DNA of 13,587 nt from Candidatus Hydrogenedentota bacterium (GTDB lineage: Bacteria > Hydrogenedentota > Hydrogenedentia > Hydrogenedentales > SLHB01), in assembly GCA_007130675.1 (NCBI GenBank), contig SLSB01000099.1, forward strand, positions 1 to 13,587, read 5' to 3'. Under the pieces are notes generated by a model that was not told the origin of the DNA, ran no database searches, and saw only the letters and a program-made list of their open reading frames with translations. Position numbers and translations under genes: made by a program. Shown here in pieces: positions 4,949-13,379 of this stretch; position 1 is the stretch's first letter, and every line of letters starts with the position of its first letter.

Positions 4949-6789
4949 TGGAACCGACAGGATTCATCGGCACGCAACTGGACATCTATGTGATTATCGG
5001 CTATTTCGTGGCCGTCGTGGGGTTCGGGGTCTATTTCGCGCGGTATACCCGCAGCACAAAAGACTTCTTTTTCGGCGGACAGCGATTCGCATGGTGGCTG
5101 ATCGCGTTTTCGTGTATTGCCACCATGGTGGGCAGTTACAGTTTTCAGAAGTACAGCGAGCAGGGCTTCAATTTCGGCCTCAGCAGCACGCAAACCTACC
5201 TGAATGACTGGTATTGGATGGGCATCCTGCTGCTGATATGGCTGCCGATTATCTACTACCAGCGGCTGGGCTCGATCCCCGAGTATTTTGAGCGGCGCTT
5301 CGGCTCGACGGCACGGTTGGCCGCTACCGCCATCATTCTGCTTTACCTTGTTGCCTACATCGGAATCAATGTTTTCACGGTGGGCAGGGTGCTGCAATCG
5401 CTGCTTGGGTGGTCGCTGTTTTCTGGCGCGATAATCACGACAGTCCTGGTGACAATCTATGTCTTTCTGGGAGGGCAAACGTCGGTGATCATGACCGACC
5501 TGGCGCAAGGAATTATCCTTTTGATTGCGGGTCTTGGCTTGTTTCTGGTCGGTGTGCTCCATTTTGGCGGGTTTGCCGACTTCTGGGCGCTGCTGCCCCA
5601 GGGCCACCGTTTCGCATTCTCTGAGTTCAGCGCGCCGGACCGATTCAGCTTTATCGGGGTGTTCGTGCAGGACGGATTGTGCAATACCGGTGCGTTCATG
5701 CTGATGAACCAGGGCATTGTGCTCAGGTTTATGTCGCTCAAGAGTGTGCATGATGCCCGCAAGATGGCGGTGTGCTGGATATTGGTCCTCGCCCCGCTGG
5801 CAGCCATTGCCACGAGCGGCCCGGGCTGGATAGGCCGGGCGCTGACCGCCAGCGGCGAGCTCGAGATGGATGCAAGCAATGCGTTTGTGTATACGGCATG
5901 GTTCTTGTGCGCGCCGGGGGTCTTCGGCTTTGTGCTCGCCGCCTTGACCGCGGCTCTGATGAGCACGGCGGACACCCTGATCAACGCCGTCAGCGCAGTG
6001 TTCGTCAACGATATCTGGAAGCGGTATGTGCGGCCTGATGCCAGTGACTCGCATCATCTGAAAGTGGCCCGGGTCACCAGTCTGGCCGCCGCCGCCCTGG
6101 GCCTCGCGCTGGTCCCGGTCTATTACTACCAATACGAAAGTATTTACTACGCTCACGCGGTAGTTACCGGCTCGATCCCCGCGCCGATGGTCATCGCCAT
6201 ACTGCTTGGCATTCTGTGGAAACGATACACCCCCACGGCGGCGGTGGCCACGTTGGTCGGGGGGCTGGTGGTCATAGGCATATCGTTCTTCCCGCCGTTG
6301 GACGACTGGCTGATTGGCCCCTTCTCGTTTGGAATGGGGCGAGGCAGCTACGGTTTTATGCGGGCCCTGTACGGATTGACCGCTTGCGGCGTGATTGGCA
6401 TAGCCGTCAGTTTCTTCACGAAACCCAAGCCGCTGGAAGAGATTGCGGGCCTCGTTACCGGAACCCAGCTTGACGCCATGCGCGCGTACAAAGGAGCGGA
6501 GATTAATCGCACACCGGGCAAAAAGGCCCGGGTGCGCATCCTGGCCGATGCAGCGATTTCCGACCCGGAGACTGTGTTTGTGCCCTTGGAGGCGCTCGAA
6601 CGTATGGCCGCCCGCGAGGGCGACATCCTCTATGTGGCCGATTCGCGCTGGTGGTTTGGCGGGCTGCGGTCGGTGCATGTGCGCGCTGGCGGAGTCGCGG
6701 ACGGCGAGACACTGCGAATTCATCCCGATGCTTTGGCCGATGCCCATCTTGATGACGGCCAGATGGCGGTCATCGAGAAAATCATTTAG
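4948..6789 (+). CDS. Sodium:solute symporter (SSS family) with C-terminal soluble domain
   Basis: A 613-residue inner-membrane transporter. Residues 1-489 make the SSS core of about 13 helices. Visible family marks are the DFFFGGQRFAWWLIAFS segment near residue 36, the GGQTSVIMTDLAQG segment near 173, and ALMSTADTLINAVSAVFVND, where Ser339 and Thr340 match the Na2-site Ser/Thr pair of the family. It imports a solute with Na+; the substrate, perhaps a sugar, cannot be read from the sequence. Residues about 490-613 form a soluble tail, presumably cytosolic, with two beta-rich halves (VFVPLEALERMAAREGDILY and a second half ending DGQMAVIEKII). This tail is not part of the standard transporter. 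The start is coupled to the preceding 74-residue gene, with AGGGGG 7 bases upstream. No clear terminator follows. Confidence 0.93.
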   Translation: MEPTGFIGTQLDIYVIIGYFVAVVGFGVYFARYTRSTKDFFFGGQRFAWWLIAFSCIATMVGSYSFQKYSEQGFNFGLSSTQTYLNDWYWMGILLLIWLPIIYYQRLGSIPEYFERRFGSTARLAATAIILLYLVAYIGINVFTVGRVLQSLLGWSLFSGAIITTVLVTIYVFLGGQTSVIMTDLAQGIILLIAGLGLFLVGVLHFGGFADFWALLPQGHRFAFSEFSAPDRFSFIGVFVQDGLCNTGAFMLMNQGIVLRFMSLKSVHDARKMAVCWILVLAPLAAIATSGPGWIGRALTASGELEMDASNAFVYTAWFLCAPGVFGFVLAALTAALMSTADTLINAVSAVFVNDIWKRYVRPDASDSHHLKVARVTSLAAAALGLALVPVYYYQYESIYYAHAVVTGSIPAPMVIAILLGILWKRYTPTAAVATLVGGLVVIGISFFPPLDDWLIGPFSFGMGRGSYGFMRALYGLTACGVIGIAVSFFTKPKPLEEIAGLVTGTQLDAMRAYKGAEINRTPGKKARVRILADAAISDPETVFVPLEALERMAAREGDILYVADSRWWFGGLRSVHVRAGGVADGETLRIHPDALADAHLDDGQMAVIEKII

Positions 6790-7162
6790 CCGCTACCGCA
6801 GTTGCCATTCAGCCTGAAAAAGGCAGCTCAAGGGAACTGACACCGTCTTGTAGGAAGTAAACGAAGCAGATCATGGCGTCTGCCCCCCACCCGATGGGTG
6901 AGTCCAGTCACCACATAGGCACTTGGGGAACCCAGAGGTGCATGGCGCGTGCTTGCTGTGGCGATTCTTCCGGGCTCTGTTCGCGCGCGCTCAGTGCCGC
7001 GCAGATCGCCGTGCCGTGTGTATTTATGGCCCAAGAAACGGTCAAAAATCCCCCCCGGTGCAATCAAAACCGATATGAATGCTAGACTTACACGCCATAA
7101 CATGATACACTACCCGGCAATCGGTATATATGGCCTCAGTTGCAGACGGAAGGAGACGGTGG
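6790..7162. other. Gene-free gap between symporter and DUF6807 gene
   Basis: I see no gene or recognisable RNA in these 373 bases. A stem of AGTTGCC with GGCAGCT (6800-6806 with 6822-6828, one G-T pair, 15-base loop) follows the symporter stop but has no T-run. A run of seven C lies near 7050. The segment 7060-7130 is A/T-richer than its surroundings and could hold the promoter of the DUF6807 gene, but no good -35/-10 pair stands out. Confidence 0.45.
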
Positions 7163-8329
7163 GTGGCTTCTACCTTCAAACTTGTGCTCGAGACGGGTCC
7201 GCACAACCGCACACATTGCCCCGTAACCTGCTATCTTCCAATTCATTACAAGCAATGCAAGGGCGCAATACTAAAAGATACAAAATCCAAGGAAGAGATT
7301 CCATGTCAAGTGACTCCCGCTGGTAAAGGGGTGAGGTTGACGTGGCTGGCCCACGGGCTCAAAGCCTATGACACCCAGACCCTTACGGCGCGACCTGTGC
7401 CCGAGCCACGGGGCAAAGACAATGTCGCTGTGGAAGACCAACCTACCGAAAGCGTGGCCTCGGTATCGGTCCTCGGTAAGCCGTTTACCGCATACAACTA
7501 CGGGCGGAATTGGGTGCGCCCGTTTCTCTACCCGGTCCTCGGGCCGGGAGGCGTTCAGGTCACTCGGAACTGGCCGGTTTCGGACCATGTCCCCGATGAA
7601 GAAACGGACCACCCGCACCACAAATCGATCTGGGTGGCGTACGGCGAATGCGGGTCCGGAAAGGTGGACAACTGGGCCGAGGAGCCCGGCCACGGCTGGC
7701 AGCGCCACGCCGCGTTCCTCAAAAAACAGTCTGGGCCTGTATTCGGGCAAATTGTGGCGAAAAATGACTGGTGCACCGCTAAAGAACGCAAGCAGTTCGA
7801 GGAAATTCGCGCTATGCGGTTTTATGCGCTGCCAGGTGGAACGCGGCTGTTCGACATCAGCGTGACGTTTCGCATGACCGAAGGCTCAGTCACGTTTTAC
7901 GACACAAAAGAAGGCGGGCTGGTATCGGTCCGGGTTGCCAGTTCGATGGACGTGCCCCGCACGGGCAGGATAGAGAACGGTTACGGCGGCATTAACGAGG
8001 ACGAAACATGGGGCAAGAGTGCCCCGTGGTGCGACTACAGCGGCATCGCCGAGGGTAGGCATGTCGGCATCGCCATTATGGACCACGAGACCAATCCCCG
8101 CTACCCGACGGGGTGGCATGTGCGCAATTACGGTTTGATGACGGCGAATTGCTTCGCCTGGAAATACTACCGGCCCGAGGCCAACGTAAAAGGGGATATG
8201 ACGTTCGCGAAAGGGAGCCGCACCACATGGACATACCGGCTTTATATACATCCGGGAGATGCAGCGCGGGGCAAAGTGAAGGACCGGTTCATGGACTTCA
8301 TCGCCCCTCCGCGCGTGACGCTGGTTTAG
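7163..8329 (+). CDS. DUF6807 (PmoA-like) family protein
   Basis: A 388-residue protein of the DUF6807 family, often labelled 'PmoA family' although it has nothing to do with methane monooxygenase. It has a beta-rich N-terminal region (1-100) and then the family core with LGKPFTAYNYG, the DHPHHKSIWVAYGE motif (Asp149-His153 onward), a strand-rich middle and a C-terminal NPRYPTGWHVRNYGLM segment. The clustered His residues suggest a metal- or sugar-binding site. Family genes are frequent in polysaccharide-degrading Planctomycetota and relatives, near Gfo/Idh/MocA oxidoreductases; the reaction is unknown. The start is GTG at 7163, because AAGGAG lies 7 bases upstream. The in-frame ATG at 7130 has no such site. 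No signal peptide is visible, so the protein is probably cytosolic. Confidence 0.88.
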   Translation: MASTFKLVLETGPHNRTHCPVTCYLPIHYKQCKGAILKDTKSKEEIPCQVTPAGKGVRLTWLAHGLKAYDTQTLTARPVPEPRGKDNVAVEDQPTESVASVSVLGKPFTAYNYGRNWVRPFLYPVLGPGGVQVTRNWPVSDHVPDEETDHPHHKSIWVAYGECGSGKVDNWAEEPGHGWQRHAAFLKKQSGPVFGQIVAKNDWCTAKERKQFEEIRAMRFYALPGGTRLFDISVTFRMTEGSVTFYDTKEGGLVSVRVASSMDVPRTGRIENGYGGINEDETWGKSAPWCDYSGIAEGRHVGIAIMDHETNPRYPTGWHVRNYGLMTANCFAWKYYRPEANVKGDMTFAKGSRTTWTYRLYIHPGDAARGKVKDRFMDFIAPPRVTLV

Positions 8330-8493
8330 GCAGTGCCGCGCGCCCGGGGCGGATTGCTTAAGGCCCGCGCGCAGTAAGCGCTATCCCGGCAGGCGGAAAC
8401 CGCAGCAGGTGAGGTATCGGGGGAGAGGGAAAGGCGTCCGGAGCAGCCAGCCGGGCGTCATGCAGTACAGGTAAGGGCATCCAGGAGGCAGAC

Positions 8494-9780
8494 ATGGCGA
8501 AACGTAAAGCAACGCCCACACCCAAAGCCAAGAGCCGCACGCAGAAGCCATCGAAGGGCGCGGCCCGGAAGCCGAAGGCAAAGGCAAGTAAACCCGCGAA
8601 ACCGTCTCCCAAAAAAAAGGGCCCCGCTCAAAAGACCGGCGGCAAGAAGTCTGCACGCAAGACGCCCTCCAAAGCGAAACTGCCTGCCAAAACCAAATCC
8701 GTGACAAAGGCCCCAGCGAAGAAAACACCCAAGGGGGCCGGGAAAGAGGAGAAGAAACAGGACGTGGCAACCAAGAAACGCACTTCGTCACGCAGCCGAA
8801 GCTCGGTTCTCGACCGCGATTTTCTTATCGCGCTGGCAAACTCGATTCGCGAGGCAGTTCAGCCAGCCATCGAGGCCGCCAAAGGCCGCGAGGTCATCGG
8901 CAACGCGGCCAGCGGCGATGCCACCTTTCAGCTTGACCGGCTGGCTGAAAAGGCGCTACTGACGTTCCTGCGCGACGCCAAGCTGCCGGTGGCCTATTAT
9001 TCGGAGGATTCGGGCTACACAACGTTCACCAGCGGCCAGCCCGAGAACCTGCTTGTGATCGACCCGATCGACGGTACGCGCGCCGCCAAGTCCGGGTTCG
9101 AGTGGTGTGTGGTCGCGATTGCCAGCACCCGGGTGATCGAGCGGCCCCGCATCGCCGATGTCGACAACGCCCTGGTCATGGAGCTCATGGGACCACGCAC
9201 GTTTTATGCCGAACGCGGTAAGGGGACCCGCATTTATGTCGATGGGCAATACCGCAAGCCTAAACTGTCTAAGAATACGGACTTGGAGACAGTTGTGTGG
9301 TCCATGACCGTACCGGCCCGGCCCGCTGAACTGATCTTCCCCACGGCCGCGAAGCTGGTCGACCTGACCAGCCTGAAAGGCGGCTTCTACGCATGCAATA
9401 GCACTTCGTATAGCCTGACGCGCTTGATTACCAACCAGCTCGATGCATCCATTGACATCGCCAACCGCTACTACCGCGACATTCCGGCGATCGTGCAGGA
9501 TTTGTTTATCAACGCGGGGCGAGGGGCCATTCTGGGCATCGCGCCCTACGATATCGCGGCGTCCCTCCTGATTGCAGAAGAAGCCGGCTGTGTGGTCACC
9601 GATGCCTATGGCAAGAGCCTGAGCGAGGTGCTTCTGCTCGATAGCGCCACGGCCAATCATCAGTCCATGGTGGCCGCGGCCAATGCGGAATTGCACGAAA
9701 CCCTTTTGGGCTTCTTCGACACGCGCATCCGCCAATACGAACGATTGCTCGAGCGCCGGGCGGAACGCAACATGCCCTGA
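8494..9780 (+). CDS. Inositol monophosphatase/FBPase-superfamily enzyme with Lys-rich N-terminal tail
   Basis: A 428-residue protein. Residues 1-105 are a basic low-complexity tail of Lys, Ala, Pro, Ser and Thr (31 Lys in the first 100 residues), like histone H1 or AlgP-type tails. Residues 107-428 are a Li+-sensitive-type phosphatase domain. Metal-site motifs are SEDSG (170-174), DPIDGT (190-195) and PYDIAASLLIAEEAG (Asp353), matching the Glu, Asp-x-x-Asp and distal Asp ligands of inositol monophosphatases. The substrate could be inositol phosphate, fructose 1,6-bisphosphate or another sugar phosphate. The adjacent zwf and pgl suggest central sugar-phosphate metabolism. AGGAGG 5 bases before the ATG at 8494 leaves little doubt that the tail is translated. 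The tail may bind DNA, RNA or polyphosphate (inference). Confidence 0.88.
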   Translation: MAKRKATPTPKAKSRTQKPSKGAARKPKAKASKPAKPSPKKKGPAQKTGGKKSARKTPSKAKLPAKTKSVTKAPAKKTPKGAGKEEKKQDVATKKRTSSRSRSSVLDRDFLIALANSIREAVQPAIEAAKGREVIGNAASGDATFQLDRLAEKALLTFLRDAKLPVAYYSEDSGYTTFTSGQPENLLVIDPIDGTRAAKSGFEWCVVAIASTRVIERPRIADVDNALVMELMGPRTFYAERGKGTRIYVDGQYRKPKLSKNTDLETVVWSMTVPARPAELIFPTAAKLVDLTSLKGGFYACNSTSYSLTRLITNQLDASIDIANRYYRDIPAIVQDLFINAGRGAILGIAPYDIAASLLIAEEAGCVVTDAYGKSLSEVLLLDSATANHQSMVAAANAELHETLLGFFDTRIRQYERLLERRAERNMP

Positions 9781-9794
9781 ACACGGATTTCGGC

Positions 9795-9834
9795 CCAGCT
9801 GAGCTGGACACGATCTGCGTGTGGCCCACAGGCC
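9795..9834 (+). terminator. Three tandem short hairpins between the phosphatase gene and zwf
   Basis: Three adjacent stems: CCAGC-TGA-GCTGG (9795-9807), ACACG-ATCTG-CGTGT (9808-9822) and GGCC-CACA-GGCC (9823-9834). There is no T-run. They could act as a weak terminator, an attenuator or an mRNA stabiliser between two genes that may otherwise be co-transcribed. Confidence 0.3.
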
Positions 9835-9902
9835 TGGAATGCCGAATAGGTTATTGGGTGTTGGTTTTGGGCAGAGCACTTGCGTTGAACAGGGAGGAAG
9901 CT

Positions 9903-11450
9903 ATGCCGGGGCATCCAACCGCAGATTTTGTGCACGATACGGCCGGACGCGATTTGACGCGTTTCCGCATTGGTGACGAGGATATGGCCACGATTGTGAT
10001 TTTCGGGGCCACGGGCGACTTGGCTCAGCGCAAGCTGATCCCCGCCATCTACAACCTCTGGCATGCAAAGTATCTGCCCGAACGCATTGCCGTAGTTGGC
10101 GCCGCACGCCGTCCTTTCGACGAAAACACGTTTCGGCAAGACATGTGCGAGGCGCTGAAGCAGCATTCGCGCACCGGCCACGGCGACAGCGATACCTGCG
10201 ACCCGTTTGTCTCGAACCTATACTACCAGCAAGTTCGTTTCGACAATGCCGGCGATTACTCCCGGCTGAGAAGACGCCTCGAAGGCCTCGAAAGCAATCT
10301 CGGCGCACCCGGCAACCGGCTGTATTACATGTCCGCTGCTCCCGAGTTTTTTGCAATGATTGCCGAACATCTCGGTGAGGCCGGCTGTATTTACGCGCCG
10401 GGCGACACACCGTGGTCACGTGTCGTAGCAGAGAAGCCCTTCGGATTCGACCTCGAATCCGCTCGCGAGCTCAACCAGAAAATTGGGCAGGTGCTTGCGG
10501 AGAAACAAATATTCCGCATCGATCATTACCTCGGCAAAGAGACGGTCCAGAACATGTTGGCCGTGCGGTTCGGCAACGCAATATTCGAGCCGCTGTTCAG
10601 CCAGAAATATGTGGATCACGTGCAGATCACCGTCGCTGAAACGGTGGGAATGGAAGGCCGCCGCGGCCCGTTCTACGACCATGTGGGCGCGCTGCGCGAT
10701 GTCGTGCAGAATCACGCCCTCCAACTCTTGTGCCTGGTGGCCATGGAACCGCCCGTGCGGTTTGACGCAAAGAGCATGCGCGACGAAAAACTCAAGGTGC
10801 TCACGAGTATCCATGCTCCAGTAGATGAACCGCTCGAGGATTGGTGCGTCCGAGGCCAGTATACGGAAGGCCCGGCCGGTGCTGGATACCGCGATGAAGA
10901 AGGCGTGGATAAACAATCGCAGACAGAAACCTATGTGGCGCTGCGGCTGTTTGTAGACGACTGGCGCTGGGCGGGGGTGCCGTTTTTTGTTCGCACCGGC
11001 AAGCGCATGAAAGAACGGGTCACCGAAATTATGGTCCAGTTTCGTGACCCGCCCATGCATCTTTTTCGCGAACTTGGGGCCGAACTGCCCGAAACCAATG
11101 TGCTCGTCTTTCGCATTCAGCCCGATGAAGGCGTCTCGCTGACGTTTAACGCCAAACCGCCGGGAATGGATTTCGCGGTCCAGCCGGTGGCGATGAATTT
11201 TACTTACGGCGCCGCTTTCAAGGAAGATCTGCCCGAGGCCTACGAGCGGCTCCTGCTCGATGCCATTCGAGGCGACAGCACCCTGTTCATGCGTTCCGAT
11301 GAAATTGAAAACGCATGGAGCATCATCTCGGATATTCACCAGGCGTGGGCGGACGCACCGCCGCCCGAGCAGTACGCCGCCGGCACGTGGGGGCCGTCTG
11401 CCGCGGACCGCATATTCAAACACTGCCGTGGAACGTGGCTCAACCCATGA
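9903..11450 (+). CDS. zwf: Glucose-6-phosphate 1-dehydrogenase
   Basis: A 515-residue enzyme that oxidises glucose 6-phosphate to 6-phosphogluconolactone with NADP+ (or NAD+), the entry to the oxidative pentose phosphate pathway. The nucleotide-binding motif GATGDLA is at 35-41, EKPFG at 177-181 and the active-site motif RIDHYLGK at 205-212, with the substrate-binding Lys and catalytic-centre His. The length is normal for the family. The start at 9903 has GGAGG 5 bases upstream. It adds 27 residues before the usual start point; an ATG at 9984 would give the shorter form but has no site. pgl follows after 16 bases, so the two are one transcription unit. Confidence 0.97.
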   Translation: MPGHPTADFVHDTAGRDLTRFRIGDEDMATIVIFGATGDLAQRKLIPAIYNLWHAKYLPERIAVVGAARRPFDENTFRQDMCEALKQHSRTGHGDSDTCDPFVSNLYYQQVRFDNAGDYSRLRRRLEGLESNLGAPGNRLYYMSAAPEFFAMIAEHLGEAGCIYAPGDTPWSRVVAEKPFGFDLESARELNQKIGQVLAEKQIFRIDHYLGKETVQNMLAVRFGNAIFEPLFSQKYVDHVQITVAETVGMEGRRGPFYDHVGALRDVVQNHALQLLCLVAMEPPVRFDAKSMRDEKLKVLTSIHAPVDEPLEDWCVRGQYTEGPAGAGYRDEEGVDKQSQTETYVALRLFVDDWRWAGVPFFVRTGKRMKERVTEIMVQFRDPPMHLFRELGAELPETNVLVFRIQPDEGVSLTFNAKPPGMDFAVQPVAMNFTYGAAFKEDLPEAYERLLLDAIRGDSTLFMRSDEIENAWSIISDIHQAWADAPPPEQYAAGTWGPSAADRIFKHCRGTWLNP

Positions 11451-11466
11451 CGAGAGGTGTGCTGCA

Positions 11467-12135
11467 ATGGTGAGCGGTTTCCACGTTTGCGCCGATCCGT
11501 TCCGCGCTCTCGCAGAGGCGTTTGTCAGAGAGTTCGCCGCGCGCGACAGGATCTGCATTGCAGTTTCGGGCGGCTCGACGCCGAAACGCCTGTACAAACT
11601 GCTCGCCGAAGAGTTCCGGGCGGCCATCGCCTGGGAACAAATTCAGCTGTTTCAAGTCGACGAACGGTGTGTGCCGCCTGAGCATCCCGACTCGAATTGG
11701 CGGCTTATCGAGGAGACTCTTTTGCCCTGTATGCCCGAAGCACAGGCGCACCGCATCGAGGCCGAGCGCGATGGCGCTGAGTGCGCCTACGAAGCCCTGC
11801 TGCGGCAGAAAGTTCCCGCCGGTTCTGGCGGCATTCCCAAGCTCGATCTTGTGCTTATGGGCATGGGCGCCGACGGCCATACCGCCTCTCTGTTTCCCGG
11901 CACCGAAGCTCTTGGCGAGCGTGAGCGCCTGGTGGTGCGCAACCAGGCGCCCCACCTCGAGCACGCGCGCATTACAATGACATTTCCCCTTCTCGAGGCT
12001 GCATGCCGTCGATGGTTTCTCGTCACCGGAGCAGAAAAGGCCGAAGCGGTCCGCGATGCCCGCGCAGGCGAGAACCCGGCGGGCCGCATCGCCGCCGTGT
12101 GGTTTCTGGACCCAACCGCCGCCGCGCTCCTGTGA
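11467..12135 (+). CDS. pgl: 6-phosphogluconolactonase (SOL/DevB type)
   Basis: A 222-residue enzyme that hydrolyses 6-phosphogluconolactone to 6-phosphogluconate, the step after zwf. Family motifs are SGGSTPKRLY (34-43), DERCVP (Asp65 on) with PDSNW, and MGMGADGHTASLFPG (Asp136-Gly137-His138). The length is usual for the family. GAGGT lies 8 bases before the ATG at 11467. A GTG directly follows the ATG and is not needed. No gnd gene follows; the next gene is convergent. Confidence 0.95.
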   Translation: MVSGFHVCADPFRALAEAFVREFAARDRICIAVSGGSTPKRLYKLLAEEFRAAIAWEQIQLFQVDERCVPPEHPDSNWRLIEETLLPCMPEAQAHRIEAERDGAECAYEALLRQKVPAGSGGIPKLDLVLMGMGADGHTASLFPGTEALGERERLVVRNQAPHLEHARITMTFPLLEAACRRWFLVTGAEKAEAVRDARAGENPAGRIAAVWFLDPTAAALL

Positions 12136-12148
12136 CGCGGGCCACCGC

Positions 12149-12177
12149 AAGAAATCCCTGCCCCGCCGGGCCAGGGA
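12149..12177 (-). terminator. Intrinsic terminator of the DUF2961 gene, possibly bidirectional
   Basis: A stem TCCCTG/CAGGGA with a C-C mismatch, then three more G-C pairs and a GCC loop (12155-12177). Read on the minus strand, it is followed by TTTCTT (12149-12154), giving a fair Rho-independent terminator 48 bases after the stop at 12225. On the plus strand it lies 19 bases after the pgl stop, so it may end both converging transcripts. Confidence 0.6.
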
Positions 12178-12224
12178 GTATCGCACCGTACCGTCATCGC
12201 ACGGGGAGCGGGCACGCATCTGTT

Positions 12225-13295
12225 TCAGATAATTTCGAGCGCGTCTTTATCAGGAAGCTTTGGAAAAGGCGCGTGGGGTTCGGCCTGATACCAATAGGCC
12301 ACCGAAGCGATGTCGTCCTGTTGCGGCAGGTAGCGCCCGCCGCTGCGCCACCCGAGCGCCTGTATGGTGACGCGAAGGTCCTGCTCGAACCGGATCGGGT
12401 CCATGATGTGCCAGCGATACATGCCAAACCGCTGCTGCGACCGGTAGGTGCCGTCGGGCCGAATCACCTGAGGCAAGCCCGCGTAGGCCGTGCTGAATTC
12501 GGTGTATTGACCATCGCGGTCGAAGTTGTACGACCCGCAGAAGTAGTCTTCGGTACCCGTGCCGCAGATGGTGGGGAACTCGGTATCGCCGTCCATAAAA
12601 AACTTGATCTCGCCCTCGCCCCACCAGCCGCAGTTATTGACCTGCCAGGCCATGTAGGTGCCCACATAGTGCCCCGCGCCTTTGATGGTATCCACGATGG
12701 TGTAAACATCCTTGTAGGGAAGCGGATTGGTCCGCCGGAACTGGGCATGTAGATAGGCGGCGTCCTCAGGCACCTCGGTCAAAGTGTAGTTGATCTGGTA
12801 GTAGAGCACCGTAGGCTCCTCGCCGATATTCTCGACGGTCATGCGGCAGTGTCTTCGGAACGGCATCTCCCAGTAACAATTAAAAGCGCTGCCGGGGTTC
12901 ACACATACCGGCAACGAGTTGACGTGGGCATACTCGCACCAGCCCATGCAGAAGAAATCGCCGAGAGGCGTCTCAATGCTTGGAGCTTCCTCGCCATCCC
13001 AATACACGCGCAGGATGCAGTAGCGCCAGTTGCCCAAGGGAGTCAGCCAGATCTGCTGGATCGCGCCGGGGCCGTCGATGGTTGCCAGGTCGAAGGTCTG
13101 TCCGGGTTCGATCTTTACCGAAGGCGAGACTTTCCAGCCCTGCCCGAGATCGCGCGCGCAGAGCGCGCCGGTCCCTTCGGTGGCCATGCCGCCGCAGCCT
13201 TTCGCACCATCAAAATTCTCGGGCGATAACGAGCGCGTCTTTGCGCTCGAAAGCCGCGACAAGTTCCCCAAATGCATCCCAAGCCCGTTAAACAT
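12225..13295 (-). CDS. DUF2961 / GH172-type protein
   Basis: A 356-residue protein of the DUF2961 family, now glycoside hydrolase family GH172. Characterised members act on alpha-fructofuranose or D-arabinofuranose linkages, and many others are uncharacterised. Typical segments are IDGPGAIQQIWLTP, WRYCILRVYWDGEEAPSIETPLGDFF, GHYVGTYMAWQ, GEGEIKFFMDGD and GTGTEDYFCGSYNF (Glu249 in GTEDYF). Catalysis in the family uses two Glu; Glu249 and Glu229 (or Glu227) are the likely pair. There is no signal peptide, so it is probably cytosolic. The start at 13295 has AGGAGG 7 bases upstream; the frame extends to a GTG at 13319 but without a site. It converges on pgl and fits the sugar-degrading character of the region. 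Exact substrate unknown. Confidence 0.9.
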   Translation of the reverse strand: MFNGLGMHLGNLSRLSSAKTRSLSPENFDGAKGCGGMATEGTGALCARDLGQGWKVSPSVKIEPGQTFDLATIDGPGAIQQIWLTPLGNWRYCILRVYWDGEEAPSIETPLGDFFCMGWCEYAHVNSLPVCVNPGSAFNCYWEMPFRRHCRMTVENIGEEPTVLYYQINYTLTEVPEDAAYLHAQFRRTNPLPYKDVYTIVDTIKGAGHYVGTYMAWQVNNCGWWGEGEIKFFMDGDTEFPTICGTGTEDYFCGSYNFDRDGQYTEFSTAYAGLPQVIRPDGTYRSQQRFGMYRWHIMDPIRFEQDLRVTIQALGWRSGGRYLPQQDDIASVAYWYQAEPHAPFPKLPDKDALEII

Positions 13296-13348
13296 GGCGA
13301 GCCCTCCTGACCATATCACCGAGTGATTTCCCCTGAGTACCGCGGCAC

Positions 13349-13357
13349 ATCATACCA
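13349..13357 (-). promoter_or_regulatory. Possible extended -10 element for the DUF2961 gene
   Basis: On the minus strand, TGG followed by TATGAT (13349-13354; 5/6 of TATAAT) forms an extended -10 about 55 bases before the ATG at 13295. No good -35 stands 17 bases upstream, as expected for extended -10 promoters. Confidence 0.35.
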
Positions 13358-13379
13358 CAGGGCGACCGGTGTGGACGAC

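Noticed and set aside
4921..6747. A 608-residue open frame on the minus strand opposite the symporter
   Set aside because: It is rich in His, Gln, Arg and Pro, has no ribosome binding site or domain, and mirrors a clear transporter gene; it is a shadow of GC-biased codons.
8956..9879. Minus-strand open frame opposite the phosphatase gene
   Set aside because: No start signal and no recognisable motifs; the plus-strand frame has all the catalytic motifs.
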